A stretch of 64,000 bases of DNA, taken from Verrucomicrobiota bacterium (GTDB lineage Bacteria > Verrucomicrobiota > Kiritimatiellia > CAIQIC01 > JAGNIJ01). The stretch is from contig JAKLGK010000007.1 in assembly GCA_022710725.1 (NCBI GenBank), positions 124,001 to 188,000 of the forward strand, read 5' to 3'. Shown here piece after piece: positions 1 through 8,924 of this stretch (its first letter is position 1; every line of letters begins with the position of its first letter). Made by a program: the position numbers and the translations under genes. The notes below the pieces were generated by a model that saw only the letters and a list, made by a program, of their open reading frames with translations, searched no databases and had not been told where the DNA came from.

Positions 1-807
1 GTCCACCCATGTCTCGATGCCGCCGATGCCGGAGAGCGGGAGTTGCAGGTCATGGCACTTGGCCAGTTCGGAGATGCAGCGCAGGCCGATGGGCTTGATC
101 GCCGGGCCGGTGAACCCGCACGCTGCGCCCTTGCCGAACACGTTCGGGCTGGGCACCCAGTCGTCCGCGCCGATCCCCGACAGGCCGGCCACGGAATTGA
201 TCGCCGCGATCCCGTCCGCGCCGCCCTTCTTGGCGTACATCGCGGGCACGGTGATGTCCGTGATGTTCGGCGTCATTTTGGCGACGATCGGTATCTTGCA
301 GGAATTTCGCACCGTTTCCGTGAATTTTTGCACCAGTTCCTGGCACTGGCCGACCTTGGCCCCGGAGCCCTCGACGGTCATGTGCGGGCAGGAGACGTTG
401 ACTTCCAGCATGTCCGCGCCCGCGTCGACGCAGGCCTTGGCCAGGTCAGCCCATTCCTGGTTGGAGAATCCCATGATGCTGGCCATGACCAGGTGGTCCG
501 GCCAGCGCTTCTTGAGGTACATGATGTCCAGCAGGTTGGCCTTGAGCCCGCGGTCGGAAGTTTGCTCGACGTTCTGCACGCCCAGCTGCCGCTTGCCCGC
601 CGGCCGGTACGCCGCCATGCGGGGGGAGGGGTGGATGATCGGGATCCGGTCCGACACGACGGTCTTGTAGGCCACGCCGCCCCAGCCGGCGTCGAAGGCG
701 CGCCCGACCATTTCCGCGCTGTTCGAGACCGGGGACGAGGACAGCATGAACGGGTTCTTCATCTTGAACCCGAGGAACTCGACGGAGAGATCGGCCTGCT
801 TACTCAT
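1..807 (-). CDS. preA: NAD-dependent dihydropyrimidine dehydrogenase subunit PreA (partial, 3' end cut by window)
   Basis: The visible 269 residues form the dihydroorotate-dehydrogenase-like FMN barrel of PreA, which reduces uracil and thymine to dihydropyrimidines using electrons passed on by PreT. Recognisable stretches are the N-terminal FKMKNPFMLSSSPVSN segment, EVNVSCPH (with the active-site Cys region typical of the family) and GIGADDWVPSPNVFG. PreA is usually about 410 residues, so the C-terminal two-[4Fe-4S] ferredoxin part lies beyond position 1. The ATG at 807 overlaps the end of preT by 8 bases, implying a coupled preT-preA operon. The pairing with PreT makes the assignment firm, although a DHOD-like protein of other specificity cannot be excluded without the C-terminus. 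Confidence 0.88.
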   Translation of the reverse strand, partial: MSKQADLSVEFLGFKMKNPFMLSSSPVSNSAEMVGRAFDAGWGGVAYKTVVSDRIPIIHPSPRMAAYRPAGKRQLGVQNVEQTSDRGLKANLLDIMYLKKRWPDHLVMASIMGFSNQEWADLAKACVDAGADMLEVNVSCPHMTVEGSGAKVGQCQELVQKFTETVRNSCKIPIVAKMTPNITDITVPAMYAKKGGADGIAAINSVAGLSGIGADDWVPSPNVFGKGAACGFTGPAIKPIGLRCISELAKCHDLQLPLSGIGGIETWVD

Positions 808-2149
808 GGGCGTTCTCCTTCTTCGCGAAGCGTTTCATGATGGCCTGGGCGGCGGTCTTGCCGTCCCGGACGGCCTCGATGATCAGCGCCGGGCCGCGGA
901 CGATGTCGCCGCCCGCGAAGACCCGCTTGACCGACGTCTCGCCGGTGTCCGGGTTGACCGTGATCAGGTTGCCGTCCGACAGCTTCATGGATCGAGACCA
1001 CTCGATCGAGTCACGGGCCGGTTGCGCGCCGATCGCCTCGATGGCGACGTCAATGGGCAGTTCCCAGTTGGAGCCCGGGATCTCGACGGGCTTGCGCCGG
1101 CCGGAGGCGTCGGGCTTGCTCAATTCCGTGCGCACCAGTCGGATGGCCTTGAGCCGGCCCTTCGCATCGGTCGAGTAATCCACCGGCTGGTTCAGCAGCA
1201 ACAGGTGCATGCCTTGCCGCAGGGCGTCCTGCTTCTCGTCCTCCTCGGCCGGCATCTCGTTGTACGAGCGGCGGTAGACGAGGTAGACGTCCTTGGCGCC
1301 CAGCTTGATCGCGGATTCCGCGCAGTCCATGGCCACCGACCCGCCGCCGATGATCGCGACGCGGCGGCCCTTGAGCTGTTTCCCGATGGCGGCGAACCGG
1401 CCCTCCTTGAGCGGCGTCAGGAAATCGGTCCAGGCGAACACGCCCTGGCGGACCTTTGCTTTGACTTTCAGCCGCAGCGGCTCCCAGCAGCCGGGCGCGA
1501 GGAAGACGGCGGCAAATCCCTTCTTCAGCAGCGACTCGACGGCGCCCTTGCCGCGGATCGGCTTGCTGCACTGGATCTTCACGCCGAGCGGGGCCAGGTC
1601 TTTCAGTTCGCGGTCGATGAAGTCCGGGGAGAAGCGGTAGGACGGCACGCCGTAGCGCAGCACGCCGCCGGCCCGGGCGCGGGCCTCGAAGACCGTGACG
1701 CCGAACCCGGCCTTGGCCAGTTCGGCGGCGCAGCTCAAGCCGGCCGGGCCGGAGCCGACCACGGCGATTTTTTCCTTCCGTGCCGATCCTTTTTCAAGGG
1801 GATTGAAGCCGGTCGCCCACGCGTGCTCGACGAGGAACCGCTGGATCTTGCCGATCTGGATCGGACGGTCCAGGCCCGCGGCGGAGCATTCCTTCTCGCA
1901 GAGCTGCGGGGTGGGGCACAGTTCGCCGCAGCTGCCGCCGAGGATGTTGTTCTGCTTGATCGTGCGGACGGCGCCGGTCAGGTTCTGGAAGCGGAGCTTG
2001 CGGATGAAGGTCGCGGGATCGGTCCCGCCGGGGCAGCCCTTGGAGCAGGGGGCGTCGTGGCAGAGCAGGCAGCGCTGGGCCTCCGCCACGGCTTGTCCAT
2101 AGTCGAAGCCCTTTTTCATGGACGCAAACGGGGCTGGCGCTTTCGGCAT
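800..2149 (-). CDS. preT: NAD-dependent dihydropyrimidine dehydrogenase subunit PreT (GltD-like flavoprotein)
   Basis: This 449-residue protein is a glutamate-synthase-small-subunit type oxidoreductase. The N-terminus has two four-Cys groups for Fe-S clusters (Cys27, 30, 35, 39 and Cys74, 78, 84, 88), then an FAD-binding Rossmann motif (VVGSGPAGLSCAAEL, about residue 130) and an NAD(P)-binding motif (IIGGGSVAMDCAESA, about 270). In the Pre complex it takes electrons from NADH and passes them to PreA. The start at 2149 is supported by a GAGGAGGG ribosome site just upstream. It overlaps preA by 8 bases. On its own it could be a GltD or NfnB-like protein; the adjacent PreA settles the call. Confidence 0.88.
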   Translation of the reverse strand: MPKAPAPFASMKKGFDYGQAVAEAQRCLLCHDAPCSKGCPGGTDPATFIRKLRFQNLTGAVRTIKQNNILGGSCGELCPTPQLCEKECSAAGLDRPIQIGKIQRFLVEHAWATGFNPLEKGSARKEKIAVVGSGPAGLSCAAELAKAGFGVTVFEARARAGGVLRYGVPSYRFSPDFIDRELKDLAPLGVKIQCSKPIRGKGAVESLLKKGFAAVFLAPGCWEPLRLKVKAKVRQGVFAWTDFLTPLKEGRFAAIGKQLKGRRVAIIGGGSVAMDCAESAIKLGAKDVYLVYRRSYNEMPAEEDEKQDALRQGMHLLLLNQPVDYSTDAKGRLKAIRLVRTELSKPDASGRRKPVEIPGSNWELPIDVAIEAIGAQPARDSIEWSRSMKLSDGNLITVNPDTGETSVKRVFAGGDIVRGPALIIEAVRDGKTAAQAIMKRFAKKENAHE

Positions 2150-2236
2150 GGGCCCTCCTCACGGTTTCAGGCAGCCTGTATCAACACTATGCGCGCCGTA
2201 TGCTACGGTTTTCCGCGGTCGGCGTACAGGATTTTG

Positions 2237-2278
2237 TCAGGGCGCATGCAGCTGGATCCGGCTCTCCGGCACGCGGCT
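2237..2278 (-). pseudogene. C-terminal remnant of a second amidohydrolase gene
   Basis: On the minus strand these bases read R-V-P-E-S-R-I-Q-L-H-A-P-stop. The intact amidohydrolase at 7553-8878 ends R-V-P-A-S-R-I-Q-V-Y-A-P-stop. At the DNA level 34 of 42 bases match (my hand count). Nothing upstream continues the similarity, so this is only a tail. The two copies lie in the same orientation on either side of the giant beta-helix gene, as expected if that gene was inserted with a duplicated flank, or if a tandem amidohydrolase copy was lost. The match is short, but its exact alignment to the stop codon makes chance unlikely. Confidence 0.55.
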
Positions 2279-2416
2279 GTTTGGAGCCGGGAAGCCTGAT
2301 CAGCCTCTCCGTCACTCCCTGCGTTGACGCTGTCGGCGCGTCCGGGTATACAATGCATCGGGGGAGGAGCGGGCAGGGTGCGACACCCGTCCCTGGATGG
2401 TCTGCAGAGGCACAAC

Positions 2417-5400
2417 GTGAAATTGTTTCATGTACGGCTCGCCTTTGGTCTTCTGGGCGTTGGCGCGTTCCTTGTTCCTGCCCATGCCGTCACTCGGTAC
2501 GTAGCCGGTAACGGCGGGCACGTTCCGCCCTTCACCAATTGGACCACGGCCGCGACATCCATACAGGCCGCGGTCAACTCGGCGACGAACGGCGACTGGA
2601 TCCTGGTCACCAACGGGGTTTATGGCGGAAACGTGCTGATCAGCAACAAGACGATTTCCCTGGTGTCCATGTACCTGTACAGCGGCGCCATCTCGGATGC
2701 GGAGAGCACCGTCATCCTCGGAACCGGTTCGGGCGGCGCCGTGCGCATCGTGAACGGCGTCGGAACGAGTGGCCGGTTCATGGGCTTCACGATCACCAAC
2801 GGATACGCGAACGGATCCTCCACGGGCGAGTACGACAGGGGCGGCGGTGTGTACGTGGCGGCTTCCGGCCCGCGCCTGGAGGCGCTGCGCATCCGGGGCA
2901 ACCGGGCCACATCGACGGGCGGGGGATTGTACCTGGAGCATGCGACCAGCGTGGTGAATAACGTGGTGGTGGAGAACAATCAATCCAGCGGGGGTTCGGC
3001 GGGGGCGGGGTTCTACTATGGGAAACCGAGCTTGGAGAACCTGGTGGTGCGGGACAACGTGGCGTCGAGCTCGGACGGCGGCGGCATCCTGTTCTACCAC
3101 TGCAACGCGACCTGCCGGAACATGCTGGTGGTGAACAACAGCACGACCGAGGACGGCGGGGGGATGCACTTCGACGACAGCGACGTGCTGCTGGAGAACA
3201 CGACGGTGTACGGGAACCGGGCGCGGACGGGCGGGGGGTTGAACATCTCGTACAGCAGCTCGCCGCGGCTGGTGAACTCGATCGTATGGAGCAACACGCC
3301 GGACAACATCGGGTTCTGCACGCAGTGGTTCGGGATGGATATCCGGGTGGATTACTCGGACGTCCAGGGCGGGTCGAACGGCGTGGTGACGTACGGGAAG
3401 GGGCCGGTGTACTGGGGGGCGGGGAACCTGGACTCCGACCCGATGTTCGACGCCGGGGATTTCCAGCTATTGGATGGTTCACCGTGTGTCAACGCGGGGG
3501 ACAACCGCGACTGGATGACGGGAGCGGCGGACCTGGCGGGGGCGCCGCGGATCGCGGGGCCGAAGGTGGACCTGGGGGCGTACGAGAACCCGAACGGGGC
3601 GTCGGTGCCGACGGTCAGCGTGCCGGCGACGCCGGCGGGACCTGCGTCGGGGCTGGCGGGGCCGTCGCTGGCGTACGTGACGGGCGGTTCGACCTCGAGC
3701 CTGGGCGGCGGGGTGGAATACCGGTTCGACTGGGGCGACGGGAATCTTTCGGGGTGGGACGCGAACACGGAGGCGGCTCACGCGTGGTCGGCGACGGGGC
3801 TGTTCGCCGTGGCGGCGCAGGCGCGCAGCGCGGTGAGCGCGGACGTGGTGTCGGCGTGGTCGGGCGCGCTTCCGGTATGGATCACCAACGCGCCGCCGGT
3901 GCCGGACGATCACTACGTGGCGCTGACGGGTTCGGACGAATACCCGTACACGAACTGGGCGATGGCGGCGAACCGGGTGCAGGACGCGGTGGACGCGGCG
4001 ACGCACGGGGACACGGTGTGGGTGACCAACGGCACGTACGAGGGAAACGTGCGTTTCAACGGCAAGAACATCCGGGTGACATCCCTGTTCACGGTCAGTG
4101 GGGATGCTGCGGACATCGAGACGACCGTCCTGCAGGGCATAGGTTCGGGCAGCGTGGTGCGGATCACGAGCGGGGAGACGGTGGATTCGGCGCTGATCGG
4201 GTTCACGGTCACGGGGGGCTACGCGGACGGGCCTGCGGACGGGGAGTATGACCGCGGGGGCGGCGTGTGCGTGCGATTTTCGCGGCCGCGGCTGGAGCAT
4301 TTGCGGATCGTGGGCAACCGGGCCACATCGACGGGCGGGGGATTGTACCTGGAGCATGCGACCAGCGTGGTGAATAACGTGGTGGTGGAGAACAATCAAT
4401 CCAGCGGGGGTTCGGCGGGGGCGGGGTTCTACTATGGGAAACCGAGCTTGGAGAACCTGGTGGTGCGGGACAACGTGGCGTCGAGCTCGGACGGCGGCGG
4501 CATCCTGTTCTACCACTGCAACGCGACCTGCCGGAACATGCTGGTGGTGAACAACAGCACGACCGAGGACGGCGGGGGGATGCACTTCGACGACAGCGAC
4601 GTGCTGCTGGAGAACACGACGGTGTACGGGAACCGGGCGCGGACGGGCGGGGGGTTGAACATCTCGTACAGCAGCTCGCCGCGGCTGGTGAACTCGATCG
4701 TATGGAGCAACACGCCGGACAACATCGGGTTCTGCACGCAGTGGTTCGGGATGGATATCCGGGTGGATTACTCGGACGTCCAGGGCGGGTCGAACGGCGT
4801 GGTGACGTACGGGAAGGGGCCGGTGTACTGGGGGGCGGGGAACCTGGACTCCGACCCGATGTTCGACGCCGGGGATTTCCAGCTATTGGATGGTTCACCG
4901 TGTGTCAACGCGGGGGACAACCGCGACTGGATGACGGGAGCGGCGGACCTGGCGGGGGCGCCGCGGATCGCGGGGCCGAAGGTGGACCTGGGGGCGTACG
5001 AGAACCCGAACGGGGCGTCGGTGCCGACGGTCAGCGTGCCGGCGACGCCGGCGGGACCTGCGTCGGGGCTGGCGGGGCCGTCGCTGGCGTACGTGACGGG
5101 CGGTTCGACCTCGAGCCTGGGCGGCGGGGTGGAATACCGGTTCGACTGGGGCGACGGGAATCTTTCGGGGTGGGACGCGAACACGGAGGCGGCTCACGCG
5201 TGGTCGGCGACGGGGCTGTTCGCCGTGGCGGCGCAGGCGCGCAGCGCGGTGAGCGCGGACGTGGTGTCGGCGTGGTCGGGCGCGCTTCCGGTATGGATCA
5301 CCAACGCGCCGCCGGTGCCGGACGATCACTACGTGGCGCTGACGGGTTCGGACGAATACCCGTACACGAACTGGGCGATGGCGGCGGGCAGCATCCAGGC

Positions 5401-7543
5401 GGCGATCGGGGCCGCGGAAGACGGGGACACCGTCTGGGTCGCCAGCGCCGAGTACCGGGAGAACATAGACTTCACGGGGAAGAACATCCGGATCGTCTCG
5501 CTGTTCGAGTTGACCGGCGATCCGGCGGACATCGCGGGGACGATTATCCGCGGAACGGGCACGGGCAACGTCGTGCGCGCGGTGAGCGGCGAATCCACCA
5601 ATGCCCTGTTGAAGGGATTCACGATCGTCAACGGCCACGCCGTGGGCGTCCATCCGTTCAATCGCGGCGGCGGCATCCTGTGCCAGTACGGCAGCCCCCG
5701 TATTGAACATGTGCGGGTCACCGGAAACCACGCCGACATCGTGGGCGGTGGCATCTACCTCGAGCATTCCGCCAGCGCCCTGCGCGACGTGGAGGTGGCC
5801 CACAACACCGCGGGCGGCGGCGGCGGGATGGGTTGCTACTACGGTCAGCCGTCCCTCGTCAATGTGTGCCTGCAAAGCAATACGGCTACCCAGTCCGACG
5901 GCGGCGGGATGATCCTCTACCATGCCAGTCCGCTGATGAGGAATGTGTTGGTGGCGGACAACACGGCACCGGCCAAGGCCGGGGGCATCCATTTCGATGC
6001 GGCGAACCCGGTGATGGAGAATCTCACCGTCGTAAGCAACTCCGCGGCCCACGGCGGCGGTCTGAACGTCTCCTACAGCAGCGCGCCGGTCCTTCGGAAT
6101 TCGATCATCTGGGGCAACAGCCCGCAGCAGGTGGAATTCGACGACTGGTGGTTTGCCATGGCGCTCACCGTCGAGTACTCGGACCTCCAGGGCGGCCTGG
6201 CCGCCATAGAGACGCACGGGTTGGGTCCGGTGCACTGGCTCGACGGGAATATCAGCGCCGATCCGGTCTTCGGCGACGCCAACGGCCGCCTCTCCGGAAT
6301 TTCGCCGTGTCTCAACACGGGCTTGGCGCAGCCCTGGATGGCCGCCGAGACGGACCTCGATGGCCAGCCCAGGGTCTGCGGGGCGTCCGTGGACATGGGC
6401 GCGTTCGAGTACTCCTCCGCCGCCATGCCCGTCGGGAGCCTGCGATGCGTCATGGAGCCGTCGGCCGTTCTCCCGCTGGGCGCCCGCTGGCGCGTTCCCG
6501 AGGGTCCGCACACGAACTGGAATGAGAGCGGTGAAGTGCTGCACAACCTCGCGACCGGCGAATATACGATCGTGTTCAGCGAGGTGGCGGGCTGGACGAA
6601 ACCCGCCGATGCGCACCCGGTGGTCGTCGAGGGCCTGGAAACTCTTGAAACCGGGCTGTACTTGTCGATGGCGCCGGACACCGGGCCCCCGGTGATCGTC
6701 TCCGTCGAGCCGCCCAGCGGATTCGTCACGACCACCAACCACTTGGACATGCTCATTACCGTTACGGACAACGTGGCCGTGGCCCGGGTGACCGTCAACA
6801 AGCACGACGCGACGTGCGTGGGCGGCGACCAGTGGGCCTATACCGTGCACGGGGTCCGCGGGGCCTATCACGTCGTCGAGATCGTGGCGTACGACACGGC
6901 CGGCAACGTGGCGTCCGGGGAGGTGGTGTATGCGCGCGAGCACGGGATTACGTTGCATCCCGTGTGGGCCGGATACTGGCGGATCCGGAATCCGTTCTCC
7001 GTGTCTTACAGCTACCGCTGGGAAGCGGTCGAGACCGCGGAAACCGGTTCGGGTGTGCTTGTGCCCCACGGCGACACCTACTTCACGACCTCGCCGCAAG
7101 TCGAGCACGTCCAGTTGTACGTGGACGAAGTGCTCATCGAGACCAAGGAGGCCAGCGAGGCGGAATTCCCCGCGCCGCCCTCCGATGAGCGGTTCATAGA
7201 CAGTGACGGCGACGGCCTGTTGAACATGGAAGAAGATGCGGCCGATACCGATCCCTTCTCTCCCGACAGCCATTTCATGGCCTCCCTGCTGTCCCCGGAC
7301 GGGGCGGCTCCGCAGCCGGAGCGCCTGGCGCGGCAGGCTGTCGGCTCGGACTTCAGCCTGGCCTGGCCCAGCAGCGCCGACAACCTCTACACGGTTGAGA
7401 TCTCGCTCGATCTGTGGGACTGGGCGGCCGTCCCCGGCTACACCGACAAGCCGGGCACGGGTTCGACCATGAGCTACACCAACGCCTCGGCCGCGGCATT
7501 GTTTTTCCGGCTGAAGACACAGCCGGCAGAACCCGAGCCGTAG
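2417..7543 (+). CDS. giant secreted parallel beta-helix protein with PKD-like repeats and C-terminal anchor-type domain
   Basis: The GTG at 2417 (after CAGAGG) gives a 1,708-residue protein with a signal peptide (VKLFHVRLAFGLLGVGAFLVPAHA). Three large units follow, beginning at 2498, 3914 and 5330. Each opens with Y-V-A...T-N-W-x-x-A-A-x-x-I/V-Q and is made of right-handed beta-helix rungs (repeated RGGGV, GGGL, VVxNN, LENxTV). Units 1 and 2 are exactly 1,416 bases apart and end in a PKD-like domain (YRFDWGDGNLSGW). Unit 3 is diverged and lacks PKD. Then come an Ig-like segment, an acidic DSDGDGLLNMEEDAADTDP calcium-type motif and a C-terminal domain (VEISLDLWDWAAVPGYTD) also seen at 56184-59477. 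It is probably an extracellular or surface protein binding or cleaving polysaccharide; no catalytic residues could be assigned. An in-frame ATG lies at 2324 but would place the signal peptide internally. Confidence 0.8.
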   Translation: MKLFHVRLAFGLLGVGAFLVPAHAVTRYVAGNGGHVPPFTNWTTAATSIQAAVNSATNGDWILVTNGVYGGNVLISNKTISLVSMYLYSGAISDAESTVILGTGSGGAVRIVNGVGTSGRFMGFTITNGYANGSSTGEYDRGGGVYVAASGPRLEALRIRGNRATSTGGGLYLEHATSVVNNVVVENNQSSGGSAGAGFYYGKPSLENLVVRDNVASSSDGGGILFYHCNATCRNMLVVNNSTTEDGGGMHFDDSDVLLENTTVYGNRARTGGGLNISYSSSPRLVNSIVWSNTPDNIGFCTQWFGMDIRVDYSDVQGGSNGVVTYGKGPVYWGAGNLDSDPMFDAGDFQLLDGSPCVNAGDNRDWMTGAADLAGAPRIAGPKVDLGAYENPNGASVPTVSVPATPAGPASGLAGPSLAYVTGGSTSSLGGGVEYRFDWGDGNLSGWDANTEAAHAWSATGLFAVAAQARSAVSADVVSAWSGALPVWITNAPPVPDDHYVALTGSDEYPYTNWAMAANRVQDAVDAATHGDTVWVTNGTYEGNVRFNGKNIRVTSLFTVSGDAADIETTVLQGIGSGSVVRITSGETVDSALIGFTVTGGYADGPADGEYDRGGGVCVRFSRPRLEHLRIVGNRATSTGGGLYLEHATSVVNNVVVENNQSSGGSAGAGFYYGKPSLENLVVRDNVASSSDGGGILFYHCNATCRNMLVVNNSTTEDGGGMHFDDSDVLLENTTVYGNRARTGGGLNISYSSSPRLVNSIVWSNTPDNIGFCTQWFGMDIRVDYSDVQGGSNGVVTYGKGPVYWGAGNLDSDPMFDAGDFQLLDGSPCVNAGDNRDWMTGAADLAGAPRIAGPKVDLGAYENPNGASVPTVSVPATPAGPASGLAGPSLAYVTGGSTSSLGGGVEYRFDWGDGNLSGWDANTEAAHAWSATGLFAVAAQARSAVSADVVSAWSGALPVWITNAPPVPDDHYVALTGSDEYPYTNWAMAAGSIQAAIGAAEDGDTVWVASAEYRENIDFTGKNIRIVSLFELTGDPADIAGTIIRGTGTGNVVRAVSGESTNALLKGFTIVNGHAVGVHPFNRGGGILCQYGSPRIEHVRVTGNHADIVGGGIYLEHSASALRDVEVAHNTAGGGGGMGCYYGQPSLVNVCLQSNTATQSDGGGMILYHASPLMRNVLVADNTAPAKAGGIHFDAANPVMENLTVVSNSAAHGGGLNVSYSSAPVLRNSIIWGNSPQQVEFDDWWFAMALTVEYSDLQGGLAAIETHGLGPVHWLDGNISADPVFGDANGRLSGISPCLNTGLAQPWMAAETDLDGQPRVCGASVDMGAFEYSSAAMPVGSLRCVMEPSAVLPLGARWRVPEGPHTNWNESGEVLHNLATGEYTIVFSEVAGWTKPADAHPVVVEGLETLETGLYLSMAPDTGPPVIVSVEPPSGFVTTTNHLDMLITVTDNVAVARVTVNKHDATCVGGDQWAYTVHGVRGAYHVVEIVAYDTAGNVASGEVVYAREHGITLHPVWAGYWRIRNPFSVSYSYRWEAVETAETGSGVLVPHGDTYFTTSPQVEHVQLYVDEVLIETKEASEAEFPAPPSDERFIDSDGDGLLNMEEDAADTDPFSPDSHFMASLLSPDGAAPQPERLARQAVGSDFSLAWPSSADNLYTVEISLDLWDWAAVPGYTDKPGTGSTMSYTNASAAALFFRLKTQPAEPEP
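2896..3970 (+). repeat. 1,075-bp near-identical direct repeat, copy 1
   Basis: These bases recur 1,416 bases downstream at 4312-5386 and look identical wherever I compared them, including identical translations in several frames. The repeat covers the second half of beta-helix unit 1, its PKD-like domain and the start of unit 2. Outside its edges (2895 against 4311, 3971 against 5387) the sequences differ at once although the units stay the same length, which points to recent duplication or gene conversion. Confidence 0.93.
4312..5386 (+). repeat. 1,075-bp near-identical direct repeat, copy 2
   Basis: Second copy of the block at 2896-3970. It spans the second half of unit 2, its PKD-like domain and the beginning of unit 3. 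The homologous third unit (5387 onward) is clearly diverged, so only copies 1 and 2 have been homogenised. Such a repeat can also be created or collapsed by assembly, so copy number should be treated with care. Confidence 0.93.
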
Positions 7544-7552
7544 TGTGGCATG

Positions 7553-8878
7553 TCAGGGCGCGTAGACTTGGATCCGACTCGCCGGCACGCGGCGGGAGAG
7601 GCGCTCCAGGGAGCGGCTGACCTGCCGGATGATCTCCGCCTTGTCGAGCGTCAGCAGCCGCCGGTCGCGCATGATCACCCGGCCGTTGATGATCACGGTC
7701 TGCACGTCCGACGCGCGCGCGGCGTAGACGAGGCTCGCCGGCACGCTGTGGAGGGGCTGGTGATGCGGTCCGCCGAGGTCCACGAGGATGAGGTCGGCGA
7801 GATAACCCGGCTCCACCGTGCCGATCCGGTCCCCGAGCCCGACCGCCCGCGCGCTGCCGCGCGTGGCGATCTCCAGGGACTCGGCCAGCGTCATGTTCTC
7901 GGCCGCGCCGGTGGCTTGCTTCTGGGTCATCGCCATCAGGCGCAGGCTCTCCCAGACGTCCAGCGTGTTGTTGCTCACCGCGCCGTCCGTGCCGAGCCCG
8001 ACGGTGACGCCGGCCTTCCGCATGGCGACGACCGGGGCGATGCCCATCGCGAGCTTGAGGTAGGTCTTGGGGCAGTGCGCGACGGCGGCGGGGCGGTCGG
8101 CCAGCAGCCGGATGTCCTCCTCCGTCGCGCCGACGGCGTGGGCCAGGAGGCTCGGGAGGCGGAGCAGGCCGAGGTCGTCCAGCAATCGGATCGGTGTGAC
8201 GCCGCGTTTCTTCACGTGGGCCGCGGTCTGATCGCGGGTTTCGGCCACATGAATGTGAATACCGACGCCGAGTTCGTCCGCCCGGTCGCGCGCGGCGCCC
8301 AGGAAGTCGTCGTCGCACGTGTACGGCGCGTGCGGGGCCATCCAGGTCGTGATCCGGCCGTTCGCCGCGCCGTTCCAGCGCCGGCAGAATTGCGCGGTGC
8401 GGTCGAGGGCCTCGATCCCCTGGTTGCCGAACACGGCCCAGCCGAGCGCCGCGCGGGTGCCGGCCTGCTGCACGGCCTCAGCGGCGCGGTCCATGAAGAA
8501 GTAGTGGTCGGCCACGCAGGTGACGCCGGCCTCGATCATCTCCGCGAGGCCGAGCAGCATGCCCCAGTAGACGTCCTCCTCCTGCAGGTTGCTCTCGAGC
8601 GGCCACATGTACTCGTTGAACCACTTCTCCAGCGAGACGTCTTCCGCGAGCCCGCGGAAGATCACCATCGGCACGTGGGAATGGCTGTTGATCAGGCCCG
8701 GCATGAGCAGCATCCCGCGGGCGTCGAGGACTTCGTCGGCCGGCGCCGGGTTGTCGCTTGCGGGCTCCACCGAGGCGATACGCGCACCCTCGATCCGTAC
8801 GTCCTGCTCGTTCAGCACGCGCGTCTGCGGCCCGGGTAGGATGCGCAACACCTTGGCATGGCGGATCAACAGGCTCAT
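7553..8878 (-). CDS. amidohydrolase / deaminase of the methylthioadenosine-S-adenosylhomocysteine deaminase (TrzA/AtzA) family
   Basis: A 441-residue metal-dependent hydrolase. The metal-binding HxH is at His66 and His68 (GLINSHSHVPM), followed by WMAPHAPYTCDDD, IHIHVAETRDQ, the HAVG motif, HCPKTYLKLAMG and GLGTDGAVSNNTLDVW, which supply the remaining His and Asp ligands. Family members deaminate adenosine derivatives (MTA, SAH), guanine or related rings in the cytoplasm. The exact substrate cannot be read from sequence. It stands alone on the minus strand, 9 bases beyond the end of the beta-helix gene. A short copy of its C-terminus survives at 2237-2278, next to preT, suggesting it was once closer to the pyrimidine genes. 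Confidence 0.85.
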   Translation of the reverse strand: MSLLIRHAKVLRILPGPQTRVLNEQDVRIEGARIASVEPASDNPAPADEVLDARGMLLMPGLINSHSHVPMVIFRGLAEDVSLEKWFNEYMWPLESNLQEEDVYWGMLLGLAEMIEAGVTCVADHYFFMDRAAEAVQQAGTRAALGWAVFGNQGIEALDRTAQFCRRWNGAANGRITTWMAPHAPYTCDDDFLGAARDRADELGVGIHIHVAETRDQTAAHVKKRGVTPIRLLDDLGLLRLPSLLAHAVGATEEDIRLLADRPAAVAHCPKTYLKLAMGIAPVVAMRKAGVTVGLGTDGAVSNNTLDVWESLRLMAMTQKQATGAAENMTLAESLEIATRGSARAVGLGDRIGTVEPGYLADLILVDLGGPHHQPLHSVPASLVYAARASDVQTVIINGRVIMRDRRLLTLDKAEIIRQVSRSLERLSRRVPASRIQVYAP

Positions 8879-8924
8879 GGCGGCCTCCTGAGTTGTCTGT
8901 ATTCTGCCCGAGACCCCATGGCCG

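Noticed and set aside
2896..5386. CRISPR or short tandem repeat array
   Set aside because: The repeats are two kilobase-scale coding blocks, not short spaced units, and no cas genes are present.
4895..7273. Long open frame of 792 codons on the minus strand
   Set aside because: It is antisense to the beta-helix gene, made of Arg/His/Pro-rich low-complexity sequence, and repeats with the underlying duplication. It is a by-product of GC-rich codon use.
2417..7543. Calling the beta-helix protein a pectate lyase or other named enzyme
   Set aside because: The fold pattern is clear, but no catalytic residues of any polysaccharide lyase or hydrolase family could be placed.
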